Shown piece after piece: positions 37,928-47,911 of a stretch of 64,000 nt of DNA. Origin of the DNA: Vigna angularis. Lineage: Eukaryota; Streptophyta; Magnoliopsida; Fabales; Fabaceae. How positions within the stretch are numbered: position 1 is the stretch's first letter; every line of letters starts with the position of its first letter. The DNA is taken from assembly GCF_016808095.1 (NCBI RefSeq), contig NC_068980.1, positions 10,400,888-10,464,887 of the forward strand, given 5' to 3'. The position numbers and the translations under genes are program-made. The notes beneath the pieces are model-generated. The model made no database searches. It was not told the origin of the DNA and worked only from the letters and a program-made list of their open reading frames with translations.

Positions 37928-37945
37928 TCCCCGGCAACGGCGCCA
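37928..37945 (-). other. tRNA-Asp-type primer binding site of element C
   Basis: On the minus strand TGGCGCCGTTGCCGGGGA lies 6 bp inside the 5' LTR edge. It is the site used by Athila-type elements, complementary to the 3' end of tRNA-Asp. Confidence 0.9.
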
Positions 37946-37951
37946 AAAACT

Positions 37952-39122
37952 TGTTGAGACCTCGGCAAGCGCACTGGATCGTTCAAGTAATAAACCGGTA
38001 AGTCCGGAAATCGTTTCCCAAGAGATTTGTTTTGATTCACAGATTGATTACAGTTTACTAATTTAGCTAATAATAAACGTAATTTTGTAGCAAACTTAAG
38101 ATTAGCATATAGATATGTAAAATAAAGTGGTGAAAACAGATGAATTAAAGTTCACTGGGGTTGATTTTCAAGTTCATCACTCAAGTAATTTTTCTACTAA
38201 CACAATTCCTCAAAATTAAGCATCAACATCCTAGGTGCATGCAGTCCTGATCTCTCAGATGACAGTTCAGAATCATTCAAACTAAATCCTAATCTCTTAG
38301 ATAATTCAGTTATCAGATTTGCCTTAATCACAATGTCACAGATGACTAAAAATTTCCTCCTATGTCTAGGACTCGAAATCCTTTAGCAGTTCTATCCTAG
38401 GTCCGCGGTCTCATACATTTCTCAATGATTTAACCGTTCAAATAGCTCAGATTCTCATCATAGGCATGAATAATAAAGATAGAACACAAAATTTATACAA
38501 GATCATGCATTAATATAGAAATTACAAAGAGTTTCAGAAATGTACTCTCAACCCCAGTGAAATGGAGTTCTAGCTACACATATACATCATAGAAGCGATA
38601 AAGCATGGATTGGATGGTGGAAATTGGTGATTTTCCACCTTGGAAGCACCCAAAACGAGCTCTGCAGCGTCCTCTGGTCTCCTCCCCTCCAGCCTTCCAT
38701 TTCTGCCTCTGGATCGCGTTTTTAAAGAGAAGGGCCGTAAGTGATATTTCGCTGGGCGACGAACGTATGCTCGCTGGGCGAGCGTCCGTCGCTGGGCGAC
38801 AAACGTTCGTTCACTGGACGACGAGCGTCCACTCGCTGGACGAGCGTCCGCTCTCGCTGGGCGAACGTCCGTTTGCTGGCGAGAAGCGTCCAGGCATGTT
38901 GATTTGATCCTTCTGGCACTGCACATGACGCTCTCCAAGTCTGTGATAGTATCCAATCCTTATTCTACTGCGAAATAACACACAAAAACACTCAAACCAT
39001 AATTAAACAATCAAAACTATATTTACACCACAATTGTATACTTTTCATGAGAATTAACACTAAAACTCACTCAAAAGCACAACATTTTAAGTAACAAAAA
39101 CAAGTAAAGTTTACACCTATCA
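37952..39122 (-). repeat. 5' LTR of element C (short minisatellite)
   Basis: 1171 bp, TG...CA ends. Its GC-rich array covers only about 38747-38890. Confidence 0.9.
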
Positions 39123-40548
39123 ATGCACTATAGTGATCAAGGTTTTTATAACAAGGTTTTTATAGAGACCTCACGTCAAAAACATAAAACACCTCTCTAA
39201 TCTTCTAATCAAAATATAGGCAGTATACAAACAGACTAGCAGCAAGAATCCCCTCTCCTGACCTCCAACCCCTTTGACGCACCCTCAAAGTCAAGAACAC
39301 AACACGTCCTTCTTCCTGTAATCACAACAGGGAACTCAACCCAATCTTCAACAGATTGTAGAACCTGATCTTGTAGTAGACACCCAAATGTGCAGATAGA
39401 TCAGACTTTGAAAACTCAGCAATCTTGCTCTTCAAGAAATAACACCTAGTTGATCACCACAGTCAAACTAGTTTCTTGGAGCTTTTTCTCTTTCTGTAAG
39501 CTTTGCATTTTTCTGCAAAAGAATATGAAAATGTTAGAATCAGAAAATTCTCTTATAGAAATCAAATTTGCGTCAATATATGGATGAACTCATATCAGAC
39601 GCAACATAATCGACTTTGCTACTAATGCAGTCGAATACACCAATTCAGTTATAACATATAGTAGCAGTCAAAGCACTTAATTGAATTCACAATTAATGTA
39701 GTCGAATAACATTTAATGCTTGGTCAACATATTTAAGAATATAGTCGTTGTAACAGTTATATCAAGAATTAACAGATTTCAAAACAGTAACAAACTTAAT
39801 CAAATACATATCGCATGCAATCGATTATGAAATAGTGTTATGCAAAGTTTTGAAAACTTTTCTCTTTGAAAAAATCTCACAACACACATGAAAAAGTTTG
39901 TGCAAATACACGAGTTTTAATCGATTCACCCCATAATGTAATCGATTTCAAACTATTGTTTTGCCACACATTTTAAAGTTCAACATTAGTGCTTGTGGTT
40001 TTTCATCCAAAAACATGTGTCATGCATTCATGTATAAAATCAGATATATAACACAGTGAAATCCAAAAAACAACACAACAATCAACACAATCATGTTCTC
40101 ATATACTCATATAACATGTAAGCATAGAACATGTAACACAAAATACACATGTGTTATTAATTATGTGTTGTCATCATCAAAAACTTAGATATTACTGAGA
40201 TTGTGGGTTTGGCTAAACCAGTGCTCCCCCTATCAACAATCTCAACAATAGACAATATCAGTAATGGTGTAGTAGAAGAGGATAAGATGAAACCCAATCA
40301 TAGCCTCAACTCCACTCAATCTATATAATATATACTACTATCAATATTTTCATATAAAAAACCGAAAAATAAACTACAAATATATACCTGTTAAATCCCT
40401 ATGGATATATTCGACTGTACTACAACTAACTTTGTGCACTTGCCAATAGGTCACACAGTTTGATAACTGTTTTAAATTTTGATTATTTCTGATGTTAGGG
40501 CTTAAGCCCAATGGATGTAAAATTCTCACGTTAAGTTTACTCGCATCA

Positions 40549-43174
40549 TGTGGTAATTGTTTATAAGTATTGGCTAAAATTGATGGAGGTTGTGGTGATT
40601 ACACGGGCATTGGTTAGCTTTAATGCAAGTGTGCTCTTTATAGTGGAGTATCCTTGTTAGTATAGGCAATGGAGATGTATTTATTTTAATTATGGTATAG
40701 ATTATTGAGTTGTTGAAAATAATATATCTTGAAAAATCTCACATCACCTAGGATAAGGAACAAGGTGGGTGATAATGGCTATATAGTGGACTCTAAGTTC
40801 ATGGTTTTAGTTGCCCCAACTCAAAGATACTTTAAGTTTGTTTTTTATTTTTCTTATATTATTGTAGTAAAGTGTTGTAAGCTTTGGTTAAATTATTGTT
40901 TTAAAAAGTGTGGGTGTACTTGAGGTCAAAGGGCATGGGAGAGTTATCTATGTGTTGTAAAATTTTCTTTTTAGTTTTATTATCTAGTTGTCATTAGACA
41001 AGGGTCGTGGTTTCTCTCCGATTTTAGAGTTTTCAAGTTATATTCTTGTGTTGATTGTGTTTATCTTATTTATCTATTTGTAGGGTAATTCTCGGAGGTA
41101 AAGACATTCATATTCTTCTTGATGATGCATTTTTTTTTCATCATTTTGGAATTATGAACTACTAAGAAGTAAGTTTAAGTCTAATTTATCTTTATAGAAT
41201 CTATTTTTATGTCTAATTAATATTTACATAATCAAATTGTATAGTGAGAATTGTCCTACTTATATATTGTAAATTGACCTTAATTTAGTTAAAATGAGAT
41301 ATTTAATTCATCCCTTTTACATCAAGACATTTACATCTCTTGCATGGTTTGATAGCGAGTGACATACATGTCCAACAAATCACATTAGAATATGTTTTGA
41401 TACCATATTAAGAAATGAGTATAAATTTAACTTATCCTTACACAATCATCTTGAAAGGATTGTCACCATTTATATATTGTAAATTGACTTTTTTTTAGTA
41501 GATATGAGATCCTTTTTTATAGTTTCTTGAGTCATGACATTTCTTCATTTAGGGTTAAAACGACTTGATGATACTTGTGGATCCTAATCTAAAAATTAGT
41601 CCCAATGACTATGACCCTATTTTGGATCCCTCTATATATAGAATGATTAATTAAAAGACTTACATATTTGACCATTTTCATACCAAACCTTACTTATGCA
41701 GTTCACAAGCTTAGTTACTATATGCATAATCTATTATCCATAAATTTACATTGAAATTATCACTTGTTATGGTACTTCATGTCCACTCTAGGGTGAAGTC
41801 TCTTTCTTCCTGCCAACAACAAATTTCATCTTTTAGCATATATTGATTGTAAGATCTTAGGAAGTATAACAAAAGATTTGAAAAATGGTACAAAGGAAAA
41901 GGAAGTGTTAAGTAAAAATAGTCCATCGCCAAGAGGGAATGAGGGAATTAGTTGTTGTGTAATTGGAGGATCATATGATACATGCACTTATGTTTGTTAT
42001 GTTTGTTATTTTCGGCATTTTATGTATGTTATAGGTCAGATGTAGATTTGGCAGAAGTAAATTTACTTATGTTAACAGACATAAACTTATATTTGGTGTT
42101 GACCAACAAACGTAAATTCTTCCCATAATTTTTTTTCTTTAGAAAATTCAACATCCACCATAGCCACCATCATCTTCCTCCTTCCCATTTGCATGTAGCC
42201 ATCAACATCCATGATCAACTTTTGCATAACCATCTTCTACCGTGCAGGTCACCTCTAACATCCACCGGACAATCACACCACTCTAACTCACTTAAGGATC
42301 GTAGGAAGCGTGAAGAGGAAGACGTGTAACAACACAAGTGTCACACAAAATAGTGAACAACCACCACATAGCAACCCTAGAGATGCCGTAAACTGTGAAC
42401 CATAACACAAACTACCACACACTTCACCACTACAACCACGTCGGATACCCACAACTGATCTACGACCACAAATGCTCCATCAAATTGCAACCGTCATGCA
42501 AAATCAACCCAACACCACTATGTCATCATCATTGAAGTCTTCTAGTTGAAGACAACACATGACTCAAGAACAAAATTGTAAAGATAAAGTAAAAAAAATA
42601 TGTTTGTTAGTTGGGGATCACATGTAAATAATGTCGTGCTAATTATAAGAATGTTATTGTGCATTTTTTATGTCATTTTTAGATCAGAATTAAATTTAGA
42701 AATGTCAAAAATTATTTTTGTATTAGAGGTATAAAAAGAATGATAGCCGAATATGGGAGAAAAATATTGTAGATTCGCCGAAAATAAATTACTTTATGAA
42801 ATTTATGTAAAATATATTTACCAACAGAGAAATTATATTATAGTCTAATGTGAAATTCTGTCACATGACAAATATTCTACATGTTTATTAGGAATAATGT
42901 TTTATATTACTTTCAAAAATTCAAAAACGAAATAGTTTATAACTAAGTTTAAAAACAAAATGCAACTTTTTTTTGTAATAATTTAAAGACAAAAAAATAT
43001 ATTCAATCTAAAATAAAAATTAATAAAAAAAGTAAACGTCAAAATCAGTTTTTTTATTTATTTTGAACTCAAAGTATAAGAGATGAATTTTACTTATTTA
43101 TAAAGTTTTGAAACTCTTCCATAAATATTGTAAAATCTCAACATAAATGTTATCAAAGATTATTTATTAGTAGA
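40549..43174. other. Intergenic sequence between the two stacks
   Basis: No recognisable gene. At 40735-40835 a forward stretch (TCTCACATCACCTAGGATAAGG...) resembles a short legume repeat of the TRIM type. A CCACCATC-rich pyrimidine tract lies at about 42150-42300. Confidence 0.5.
41160..41530 (-). mobile_element. Degenerate TRIM-like element
   Basis: Two related direct repeats (about 41165-41310 and 41412-41520) share TATATATTGTAAATTGAC and a GATATGAGAT-like edge. On the minus strand the second is followed at once by TGGTATCAAAAC (41398-41409), a close match to the tRNA-Met primer site. LTRs of about 120-150 bp around an interior of about 90 bp fit a terminal-repeat retrotransposon in miniature. 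Ends and target duplication are not clear. Confidence 0.5.
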
Positions 43175-43179
43175 AACGA

Positions 43180-44416
43180 TGTAAAAGTCGAGAGGTTTAG
43201 AGGAGTTTGGACTAGACAGGTGTAAGACAAGGATGAGACCGAGCAGTTTAGATTAAAATAAGATTGATATATAAATGAAAAGTTTCAAAAGTCTCATCCC
43301 ATTATCTGTATACAGCCTTATCTCTCCAATTTCTTCTATTCTCTTCTTTTCTCCTCCTTCTCTCTAGAGTTCTTCAATCTCAATTCATCTGTTCAATATT
43401 CAGACCATACCTAAAGAATATGTGTGTCAAGAGCTTGCATTTCACTGATCAGTGTAGCGATTAGAGCTGGTAAGTTCCGTTCCATTGTTCTTCGGGGTAG
43501 TAAGAAACCGTTCGGTATCCAAATTTAGCAGCGTGTTCAGTTTTGCATGTGGTTTCCATTGTTGTTGATAACTTGTTTATCTTCAGTAATATAAACATGT
43601 ATGAATAATGGAGTGGGTTGTTGTTATAAAGAATTATGTTCAAACTGGTATGAAAGAGAATTCCAAGGAGGAATGTCTCAGTGATTGATTATCAAGGTGG
43701 TGGTATAGTATGAATATGAACAACGAAATCCACGGAGTTCATCCTGACATTCTAATGATTACCAAGTCTCAAGTAGAGATTGGTAAGCCATGTCGTGAGA
43801 ATAGCAGGAGGCCCTAGCCGGGGAGGGGGGGGGAGGGCGGGTCCTACGGTGACTGATAACGGGTTAACCTCGTGTGGAAGCTGATGGGTTTCCAGTTACT
43901 ACACCCACGAGTGCACGAATGGCCAAAGCTACATATTCATACTAGTTCGGACGGTTAGTTAAAGTGGTCGGTCAATATGTGTTTTATATGTTTTATTCAT
44001 GTGTATAATTATTTTATCTGTCTGTTTTAAGTCGTATTCTCATATGACTATTAAATTACACTAGGTTACCCTTCTTTTCTGTCTTGCTATGTTGCCCGTT
44101 CGGTATTTCTTCTTTGCAATGATCATCCGGTGGATGTGAGTAGAGGATGGCGAGTGTTCGGTAGAGCAGACGCTAGATGGAGAGGACCCAGCTGCTTAGA
44201 CTAGGACCGATCGGTCATGTGGTGATTTTGTAGGGATCGATCAGTTATGTTTATAGTTTTGTATTAGGGCAGAATGTTTGTAATGTTTTAATTTTATGGT
44301 TATTTTTGGATAATTGTACTGTTAACACTTGATTACATAGTAGATGACTGTTCTATTTTATCATTTTATATGATGACTCTATTATATAGTTTATACTATA
44401 TTTTTAGGACGTTACA
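43180..44416 (+). repeat. 5' LTR of the Tekay-type element (internally deleted)
   Basis: 1237 bp from TGTAAAAGTC to GACGTTACA. Against the 3' LTR it lacks about 1.05 kb corresponding to 60534-61582, including the 34-bp minisatellite. It preserves the empty site GTAGTAAGAAACCG for the insert at 61606. Confidence 0.88.
43268..43276 (+). promoter_or_regulatory. Candidate TATA box in the Tekay-type 5' LTR
   Basis: TATATAAAT lies about 90 bp into the LTR and is conserved in the other LTR near 60331. Confidence 0.4.
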
Positions 44417-44420
44417 TTAA

Positions 44421-44432
44421 TGGTATCAGAGC
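44421..44432 (+). other. Primer binding site, initiator tRNA-Met
   Basis: TGGTATCAGAGC starts four bases after the 5' LTR and is the canonical plant tRNA-iMet site. Confidence 0.9.
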
Positions 44433-45764
44433 AGTTCTTTCCTTATAAATCCTGTAGGTTATGAGTCTATTATGCTTGTGTTACTTACTCAGTGTTCGGT
44501 GTAGATAGTGTCCTTGTCTCCTTGAGTTGTACTGATGGTTCTTTCTCTTTGTATAATCAGAAGATGGAACCTATACCTCCTCCTCCCCCACTCATAAATA
44601 TGGATGCTTCCGAATTGATGAGAATGATGGAATCATTAATTCATGCAATGCAACAACAAAATACAATTTTAGTTCAGCAAAACACTTCAGCAATGCAGCA
44701 ACTTGAGGTTGCCAGAGTCTTAGTTAAGGCCTCTCAGAGGCAGTATGCGAATATTATGGCAAGTGCTAAAGCTGCGGCGGGATTGTCTACTTCTTCTTCT
44801 ACTCAACAGCAGGAATGGAGCTTAGAGAGTTTCCTACAGCACCGTCAGGCTAAGTTCAGTGGAAAGTGCAATTCGGACGAGACCGATCAGTGGTTCCGTG
44901 ACATGGAGAGGATCTTCCATGCCAAGAGGTGTTTAGATGAGAACCGATTCGCTTTTTCCGAGTATTTGCTGATGAGGGAAGTTAGTCTTTGGTGGAGTAG
45001 CATGAGGATGTTGTTGGAGGGAAGCGGTACCACTATCTCTTGGGAAGTATTCAAGCAGAAGTTTTATACCGAGTACTTTCTGGATAGTGTTCGGTTTGCA
45101 AAGGAGGTAGAGTTTCTCCAACTGGTTCAGGGGAACAAGTCAGTATCAGAGTATGTCGATCGGTTCAAGCATCTTTTAAGGTTTCATATGTTGCCAATGA
45201 ATGAGGAGTGGTAGTGTAGGAAGTTTGAGAATGGGTTGAGAGGTGATATCAAATTGTTGGTCACCGGTTTGAGTAGAGCTGTCAAAATGGGTAACCCGGC
45301 CCAACCCAACCTGACCCACCACGGGTTGGCCACTTAGTGAGCCAACCTAACCCGGCTCATTTATTAGCTAGCCGAAAAAATTCGAACCTGACCCGACCCA
45401 CCACGGGTTGGTGGGTTAAACGGGTTGGCTCATTGGCTCAATTAATTAACTTCTTTTTCACTCTCTTCTTCTGAGATTCTTATAACATGTTACTTTGATC
45501 GATCAAATTGAAACAGTAATAATTGGATCAATGGATATAAAAGAAATTGAAACAAAAGAAATATATTGTAATATATATTCTAAGCTATCAAGCATAAAAT
45601 TTTGCCAATTTAGTTTAATGAGACATACATAACCGTTTGACCAAGAAACTACATATAGTCATTAACAAAAATATATAGCACAAGATAAAACTTTCATGCT
45701 TGTAGATAGGTATGAAAACAAGATAAAACAAATGATATATTCCTAAATTATCCAATCTATAATA

Positions 45765-46262
45765 TTATCCATCTATTAAATTGGAGTTCTGAATGAATAA
45801 ATCCATAGTATTATGCTCTCTTGAAGCATCTTCTTCTTTATATCCATCTACAATACAATAAAAAATAGTGTTAACTAATAATCGAAACACAAAGTAATAA
45901 ATAATTAAAGACATATGAGAATAACAATAATGTTACCTGTTAGTTCAAAACCATGCAACCAGTTTTGAGTTAAAATAAGTGTCTCAACATTCTTTGGAAG
46001 AATGGATGAACGATATTTGATTAGCACACGAGAACCAAGACTAAAGGCAGACTCACTAGCAACTGTAGTGATTTGGAATGCTAAGAACATCACAAGCCAT
46101 CTTAGACAAGTTTGGATAACGATCTTGACGATCCCTCCAATAACTTAATACATCCAACTTATACAAAAACTTTGGATCAAGATTCCCTTCATCTAAATAA
46201 AGATCTAATTCAGACCTCCCAGTGTCATTAACATGTTGGCTCAAATAATCAACATATTCCTA
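45765..46262 (-). pseudogene. hAT transposase C-terminal (hATC) fragment with intron
   Basis: On the minus strand the frame reads [30 protein letters not shown] and MACDVLSIP, then after a frameshift near 46085 [20 protein letters not shown] and [13 protein letters not shown]. These are the conserved blocks of the hAT dimerisation domain (SESAFS and the WLxG helix). A probable intron lies at 45848-45936 (GTAACA...TTGTAG); the short last exon ends at the TAA at 45765-45767. The BED zinc finger and catalytic core are missing, so the element cannot move itself. Confidence 0.75.
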
Positions 46263-46457
46263 AGACATTATGAAACAAAGTTAATATGTTATCAGTCACA
46301 AGTATGAAATAAAATATACATAATAAAATAAAGTAAACGTGGTGCGTTTTGAATAATTAATTTGATTAATTTGATTTCAATAAAAAAATAGAATTTGAAT
46401 AATTAATTTGATTTAATTAAAAAAAATAGGTGGGTTGATAAGCCAACCCAACCCACC

Positions 46458-46525
46458 ACGGGTTCAACCCGTGTGAGACGGGTTCAACCCGTGTGAGACG
46501 GGTTCAACCCGTGTGAGACGGGTTC
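46458..46525. repeat. 20-bp tandem repeat in the hAT sub-terminal region
   Basis: Three identical units of ACGGGTTCAACCCGTGTGAG (46458-46517) and a partial fourth. Each unit contains the inverted repeat CGGGTTCAACCCG. Confidence 0.92.
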
Positions 46526-47735
46526 TTAGTGAGCCGGGTCAAAATTGGCTCGCATAAAAAAAAATTTATTTTTTTCCAACCCAACCCGGCTCAAACCCGT
46601 GGTGAACCGGGTTGGCTCACGGGTTTCAACCCATTTTGACGGCACTAGGTTTGAGCATCAAGGAGTTTCCAGCCTTGGTGGAGAAGGCTAGAATTTTGGA
46701 GAAAACAAAAATGGATGTAGAGAGTCAGTAGAGACAGCCACCGAGGGTTGGAGGACCGAACGTTTCAAGAGGTAGTTTTGGTGTCAGGAGAACTCCTTAT
46801 TCCTGGTCTTCTTCTTCTTCTGGATCCAGAGGTTCTTCTTCGTAGTCATCTGGTTCCAGTAGTCATTCAAGACCGCAAGGGTCAATAAGTTGTTACAACT
46901 GTGGAGGGCCTCATATGAAATCGGTTTGTCCTCAGTTGGTGGGACTCAGGAAGTGTAATCGGTGTGGAAGGAAAGGTCACTATGAGAGGGATTGCCCCTT
47001 AGGCAGAAGAGCAGTGGTCCATAATCGTTCGACTGGAAGGTTTCAACCGAGAGGGGGTGCCAGAGCCCAGGCTTTGGGAAGATTGTTGGCTATAAATGGG
47101 GCAGAAGCGGCCAGTTCAGGTAACCTTATTATCGGTAATTGTTTGCTGTATGGTAAAGATTGTATAGTGTTATTTGATCCGGGAGCAACACACTCTTTTA
47201 TTTCTGATGCATGTGTAGAAAGATTGGGGTTAACTGTGGGAGAGTTGTAGTGTGATCTAGTGGTGTCTACACCAACAACAGGTTTAGTTAGGACATCTTC
47301 TTTGTGTGCTAAATGTTCGGTTGAGGTTGAGGGACATCGGTTCAAGGTGAACCTTATCTGTTTACCTTTGCAAGGTTTAGAATTAATTCTAGGAATGGAT
47401 TGGTTGTCTACCAATCACATTCTTATAGATTGTGGGGAGAAAGTTGGTATTTCCTGAAAGGGATGAAGTCGTGCCCTTATTTTCAGGGTAGTTGAAGCAA
47501 GATTTGTTGGAGGGAGCGTGTTTCTTTCTGGTGTTGTCACACTTGGAAGTTATTCCGAGTGAGCGGTGTGAAGATCGCTCGGTAGTCTGTGGAATGGACC
47601 GTTTGGTAGCAAGTGGTATAAATCGAACGGTAGTAAGAGACTTTTTTGATGTGTTTCCTGAGGAAGTGCCTAGGTTACCTCCTCAGCGGGAAGTTGAGTT
47701 CTCTATTGATCTGGTGCCAGGTGTTGGACCAGTAT

Positions 47736-47835
47736 TGTAACATCCCATAATCTCACACTTGATAATTCATAATTGATATATTGTAGCATTACATTTAAGG
47801 TAACATCACATAATCTCACACTTGATAATTCATAG

Positions 47836-47911
<76 letters not shown>

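Larger units (their letters stand above)
32588..39122 (-). mobile_element. Athila-like element C with gag and protease only
   Basis: Bounded by a perfect duplication ATGCA (32583-32587, 39123-39127); the other family B LTR shows the empty site. On the minus strand: 5' LTR (37952-39122), tRNA-Asp-type primer site, gag, protease, a non-coding stretch, purine tract, 3' LTR (32588-34117). There is no reverse transcriptase, RNase H or integrase in 6.5 kb, and the space after protease (about 1.2 kb) is too short to hold them. The LTRs differ at about ten positions in roughly 1 kb outside their minisatellites, so the element moved recently and must have used enzymes from another element. Confidence 0.9.
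32303..40247. repeat. Solo LTR, family B, second copy, split by element C
   Basis: Runs from TGTTAAAATAGAATGG to AATCTCAACA inside a perfect duplication ATAGA (32298-32302, 40248-40252). Removing element C and one copy of its duplication leaves about 1405 bp, matching the 1419-bp copy at 27280. No primer site or coding region of its own remains, so it is a solo LTR. Confidence 0.88.
26407..40548 (+). mobile_element. Old Athila-like LTR element A, split by nested insertions
   Basis: A 5' LTR remnant (26407-27104) and a 3' LTR (31308-40548, interrupted by 32303-40252) share sequence from CTCTCTCGT(A/G)TTGAG to TTTAC(C/T)C(T/G)CATC(A/T). A decayed tRNA-Asp-type primer site follows the 5' LTR. 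Upstream of the 3' LTR, TTTGAGGATAAACAAACATTTAAG resembles the sequence next to the purine tract in Athila-type elements. The interior has no recognisable gag or pol. The LTRs are visibly far more diverged than those of any other pair here, so A is the oldest layer of its stack. Confidence 0.7.
31308..40548 (+). repeat. 3' LTR of element A, split by insertion 32303-40247
   Basis: The LTR starts near TGATAAATGTCTAG (31308) and resumes at 40253, ending CATCA at 40548. With the insert and its duplication removed it is about 1290 bp. Confidence 0.65.
45274..46647 (-). mobile_element. hAT element with transposase remnant
   Basis: Ends TAGAGCTGTCAAAATGGG and CCCATTTTGACGGCACTA are inverted repeats with two mismatches. 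They lie inside a perfect 8-bp duplication GGTTTGAG (45266-45273, 46648-46655), the hAT hallmark. Sub-terminal regions are filled with ACCCGG/AACCCGT words. A transposase C-terminus is present on the minus strand. Confidence 0.92.
44564..47735 (+). pseudogene. Tekay-type gag and protease, split by a hAT element
   Basis: Gag starts at ATG 44564 (MEPIPPPPPLINMDASELMR). The capsid region is clear: FSGKCNSDETDQWFRDMERI, then SLWWSSM and SVSEYVDRFKHLLRF. A TAG at 45212-45214 breaks it, and a hAT element follows. After 46655 the frame resumes, with stops at 46729 and 46843, into two zinc knuckles (CYNCGGPHMKSVC and CNRCGRKGHYERDC, about 46894-47000) and the protease. The protease active site reads LFDPGATHSFIS: the Ser of the usual D-S-G is Pro. 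LGMDWLSTNHILIDC (about 47390-47435) marks the protease C-terminal part typical of Tekay/Del. Further stops precede the start of the RT region (DFFDVFPEEVPRLPP at about 47641-47685), which is cut by the solo LTR at 47736. Confidence 0.88.

Noticed and set aside
32588..39122. A CRISPR-like or satellite array near 33.4-33.9 kb
   Set aside because: Units are short, variable and without spacers, and lie within an LTR; a minisatellite explains them.
27280..40247. One LTR element with LTRs at 27280-28698 and 32303-40247
   Set aside because: Each copy has its own different 5-bp target duplication, so they are two solo LTRs.
42120..42560. Possible exon with CCACCATC-rich sequence
   Set aside because: Frames are interrupted and no domain or splice context is recognisable.
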